In this document: positions 63,297 to 64,000 of the stretch, piece after piece
Layout: the number at the start of each line of letters is the position of its first letter
How positions within the stretch are numbered: position 1 is the first letter of the stretch
From: Candidatus Krumholzibacteriota bacterium
Lineage (GTDB): Bacteria > Krumholzibacteriota > Krumholzibacteriia > LZORAL124-64-63
DNA length: 64,000 nucleotides
Reading direction: 5' to 3'
NCBI GenBank assembly: GCA_024275485.1
Contig: JAJRZA010000036.1
Coordinates: 1 to 64,000 of the forward strand
Notes under the pieces: model-generated
Seen by the model: the letters and a program-made list of their open reading frames with translations, nothing else
Databases searched by the model: none
Told to the model about the DNA's origin: nothing
Made by a program: the position numbers and the translations under genes

Positions 63297-64000
63297 TCAC
63301 CGCAATTTATTGGCCCCGTTCAAGGCGGCCACCCGATACCCTTCAGCCAAAGTAGGATAGTTGAAGGCACTGTCGATAAAGTAGTCCAGGCGTCCATCGA
63401 GAGCCATCACCGCCTGGCCAATATGAATCAGCTCGGTAGCACCGGTGCCGATGATATGAACTCCAAGCACTTCACGTGATTGGGGATGGAACAAAATCTT
63501 CAACAACCCCACATCATCCCCAATAAGCTGCCCCCGGGCAATTTCCTTGTAACCCGCACAGCCCGTTTCAAACGGAACGCCCTTTTCGGTGAGTTCCTCC
63601 TCCGTATCGCCGACCATGCTGATTTCGGGGATGGAATAAATCCCAAAGGGAAAATACTTGCGCAATTTGTGCCGCGGCTTGTTGAACATGTGACAACTGG
63701 CCAAACGGCCCTGATTCATGGAGGTGCTGGCCAGGGCCGGGAAACCGATCACGTCGCCAACGGCGTAAATATCAGGGTTGGTGGTTTGGAAATTGTCGTC
63801 CACAGTGAGGCAGCCTCGTTTGTCGGCCGTCAATCCAACATTTTCCAGACCCAGGCTTTCGGTGACGCCCTGACGCCCCTGACAGTAGAGAAAAGCATCG
63901 GCCTGCAGACACTTTCCACTCTTCAAGCAAACTTCAACCGAGGGTTTGTCGGCACCGTCAATTTTTTTGACCGATTTCAATTCCTCACCGAAACGCAGGG
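63297..64000 (-). CDS. sthA: Soluble NAD(P)+ transhydrogenase, C-terminal part
   Basis: The last 234 codons of a pyridine nucleotide-disulfide oxidoreductase-type flavoprotein; the 5' end lies beyond the window. The FAD-binding Asp motif TTNPDIYAVGDVIGFPALAS is present, followed by the dimerisation domain (IYSIPEISMVGDTEEELTEKG, HIIGTGATELIHIGQAVMAL). SthA/UdhA resembles lipoamide dehydrogenase but lacks the redox Cys pair; that region is outside the view. FNYPTLAEGYRVAALNGANKL at the C-terminus is characteristic of SthA. It exchanges reducing equivalents between NADPH and NAD+ in the cytoplasm. The frame is open to base 64000. Confidence 0.9.
   Translation of the reverse strand, partial: LRFGEELKSVKKIDGADKPSVEVCLKSGKCLQADAFLYCQGRQGVTESLGLENVGLTADKRGCLTVDDNFQTTNPDIYAVGDVIGFPALASTSMNQGRLASCHMFNKPRHKLRKYFPFGIYSIPEISMVGDTEEELTEKGVPFETGCAGYKEIARGQLIGDDVGLLKILFHPQSREVLGVHIIGTGATELIHIGQAVMALDGRLDYFIDSAFNYPTLAEGYRVAALNGANKLR

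Overview
This 64 kb window looks like chromosomal sequence from a Gram-negative bacterium. It encodes a tripartite efflux pump with an outer-membrane factor, lipoproteins, an outer-membrane beta-barrel and a TatT-type TRAP transporter. Secreted proteins ending in an 'NPFNP' FlgD-like sorting domain, together with beta-propeller sensor kinases, suggest the FCB group (Krumholzibacteriota/Eisenbacteria/Latescibacterota-like). That placement is inferred from protein style only. No rRNA, CRISPR array, prophage or insertion sequence was seen.

Layout. (1) 1-9.3 kb: a hybrid histidine kinase, peptidase T, and a sigma-54 enhancer-binding protein divergent from thioredoxin. A well-spaced -24/-12 promoter precedes thioredoxin and inverted repeats lie at enhancer distance. 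A damaged cluster follows: sulfatase-like hydrolase, methyltransferase, metalloenzyme and ferritin-like DUF455 protein. (2) 9.3-16.2 kb: an ECF sigma/anti-sigma pair followed by an RND efflux operon. (3) 16.2-26.4 kb: a Cache-PAS hybrid kinase, a complete TRAP operon (TatT, DctP, DctQ, DctM) and, divergently, a large propeller sensor kinase. (4) 26.4-37.1 kb: accessory region with a membrane protein, a secreted GFWKN-motif protein, a sorting-domain remnant, a four-CDGSH/ferredoxin/glutamate-synthase fusion, a Mn exporter, a broken FGE-like gene, a transglutaminase, a His-rich repeat lipoprotein, a beta-barrel and a coiled-coil protein. (5) 37.4-44.2 kb: one co-directional minus-strand series (TPR protein, inactive peptidase-like protein, gltX, membrane-anchored phosphatase, tRNA-Gln, tRNA-Glu) ending in one terminator. 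(6) 44.3-64 kb: metallo-hydrolase, alpha/beta hydrolase lacking its nucleophile, sorting-domain protein, gmd, aromatic ammonia-lyase, GGDEF/EAL protein, metH-metF, polysaccharide deacetylase, a large BNR/sortilin-like secreted protein, a PepSY-type membrane protein and the 3' part of sthA.

The most unusual feature is gene damage. Four otherwise intact genes (enhancer-binding protein, sulfatase-like hydrolase, DUF455 protein, ECF sigma factor) each carry a single in-frame TAA or TAG. In two of them the lost residue is clearly glutamate, and all four fit a one-base G-to-T change in GAA/GAG. A fifth possible case lies at the left edge. Other genes show internal deletions (methyltransferase, FGE-like protein) or survive only as a C-terminal piece. 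TAA, TAG and TGA all end intact genes here, so code reassignment is unlikely. Real decay, strain variation and base-calling or DNA-damage error remain open.
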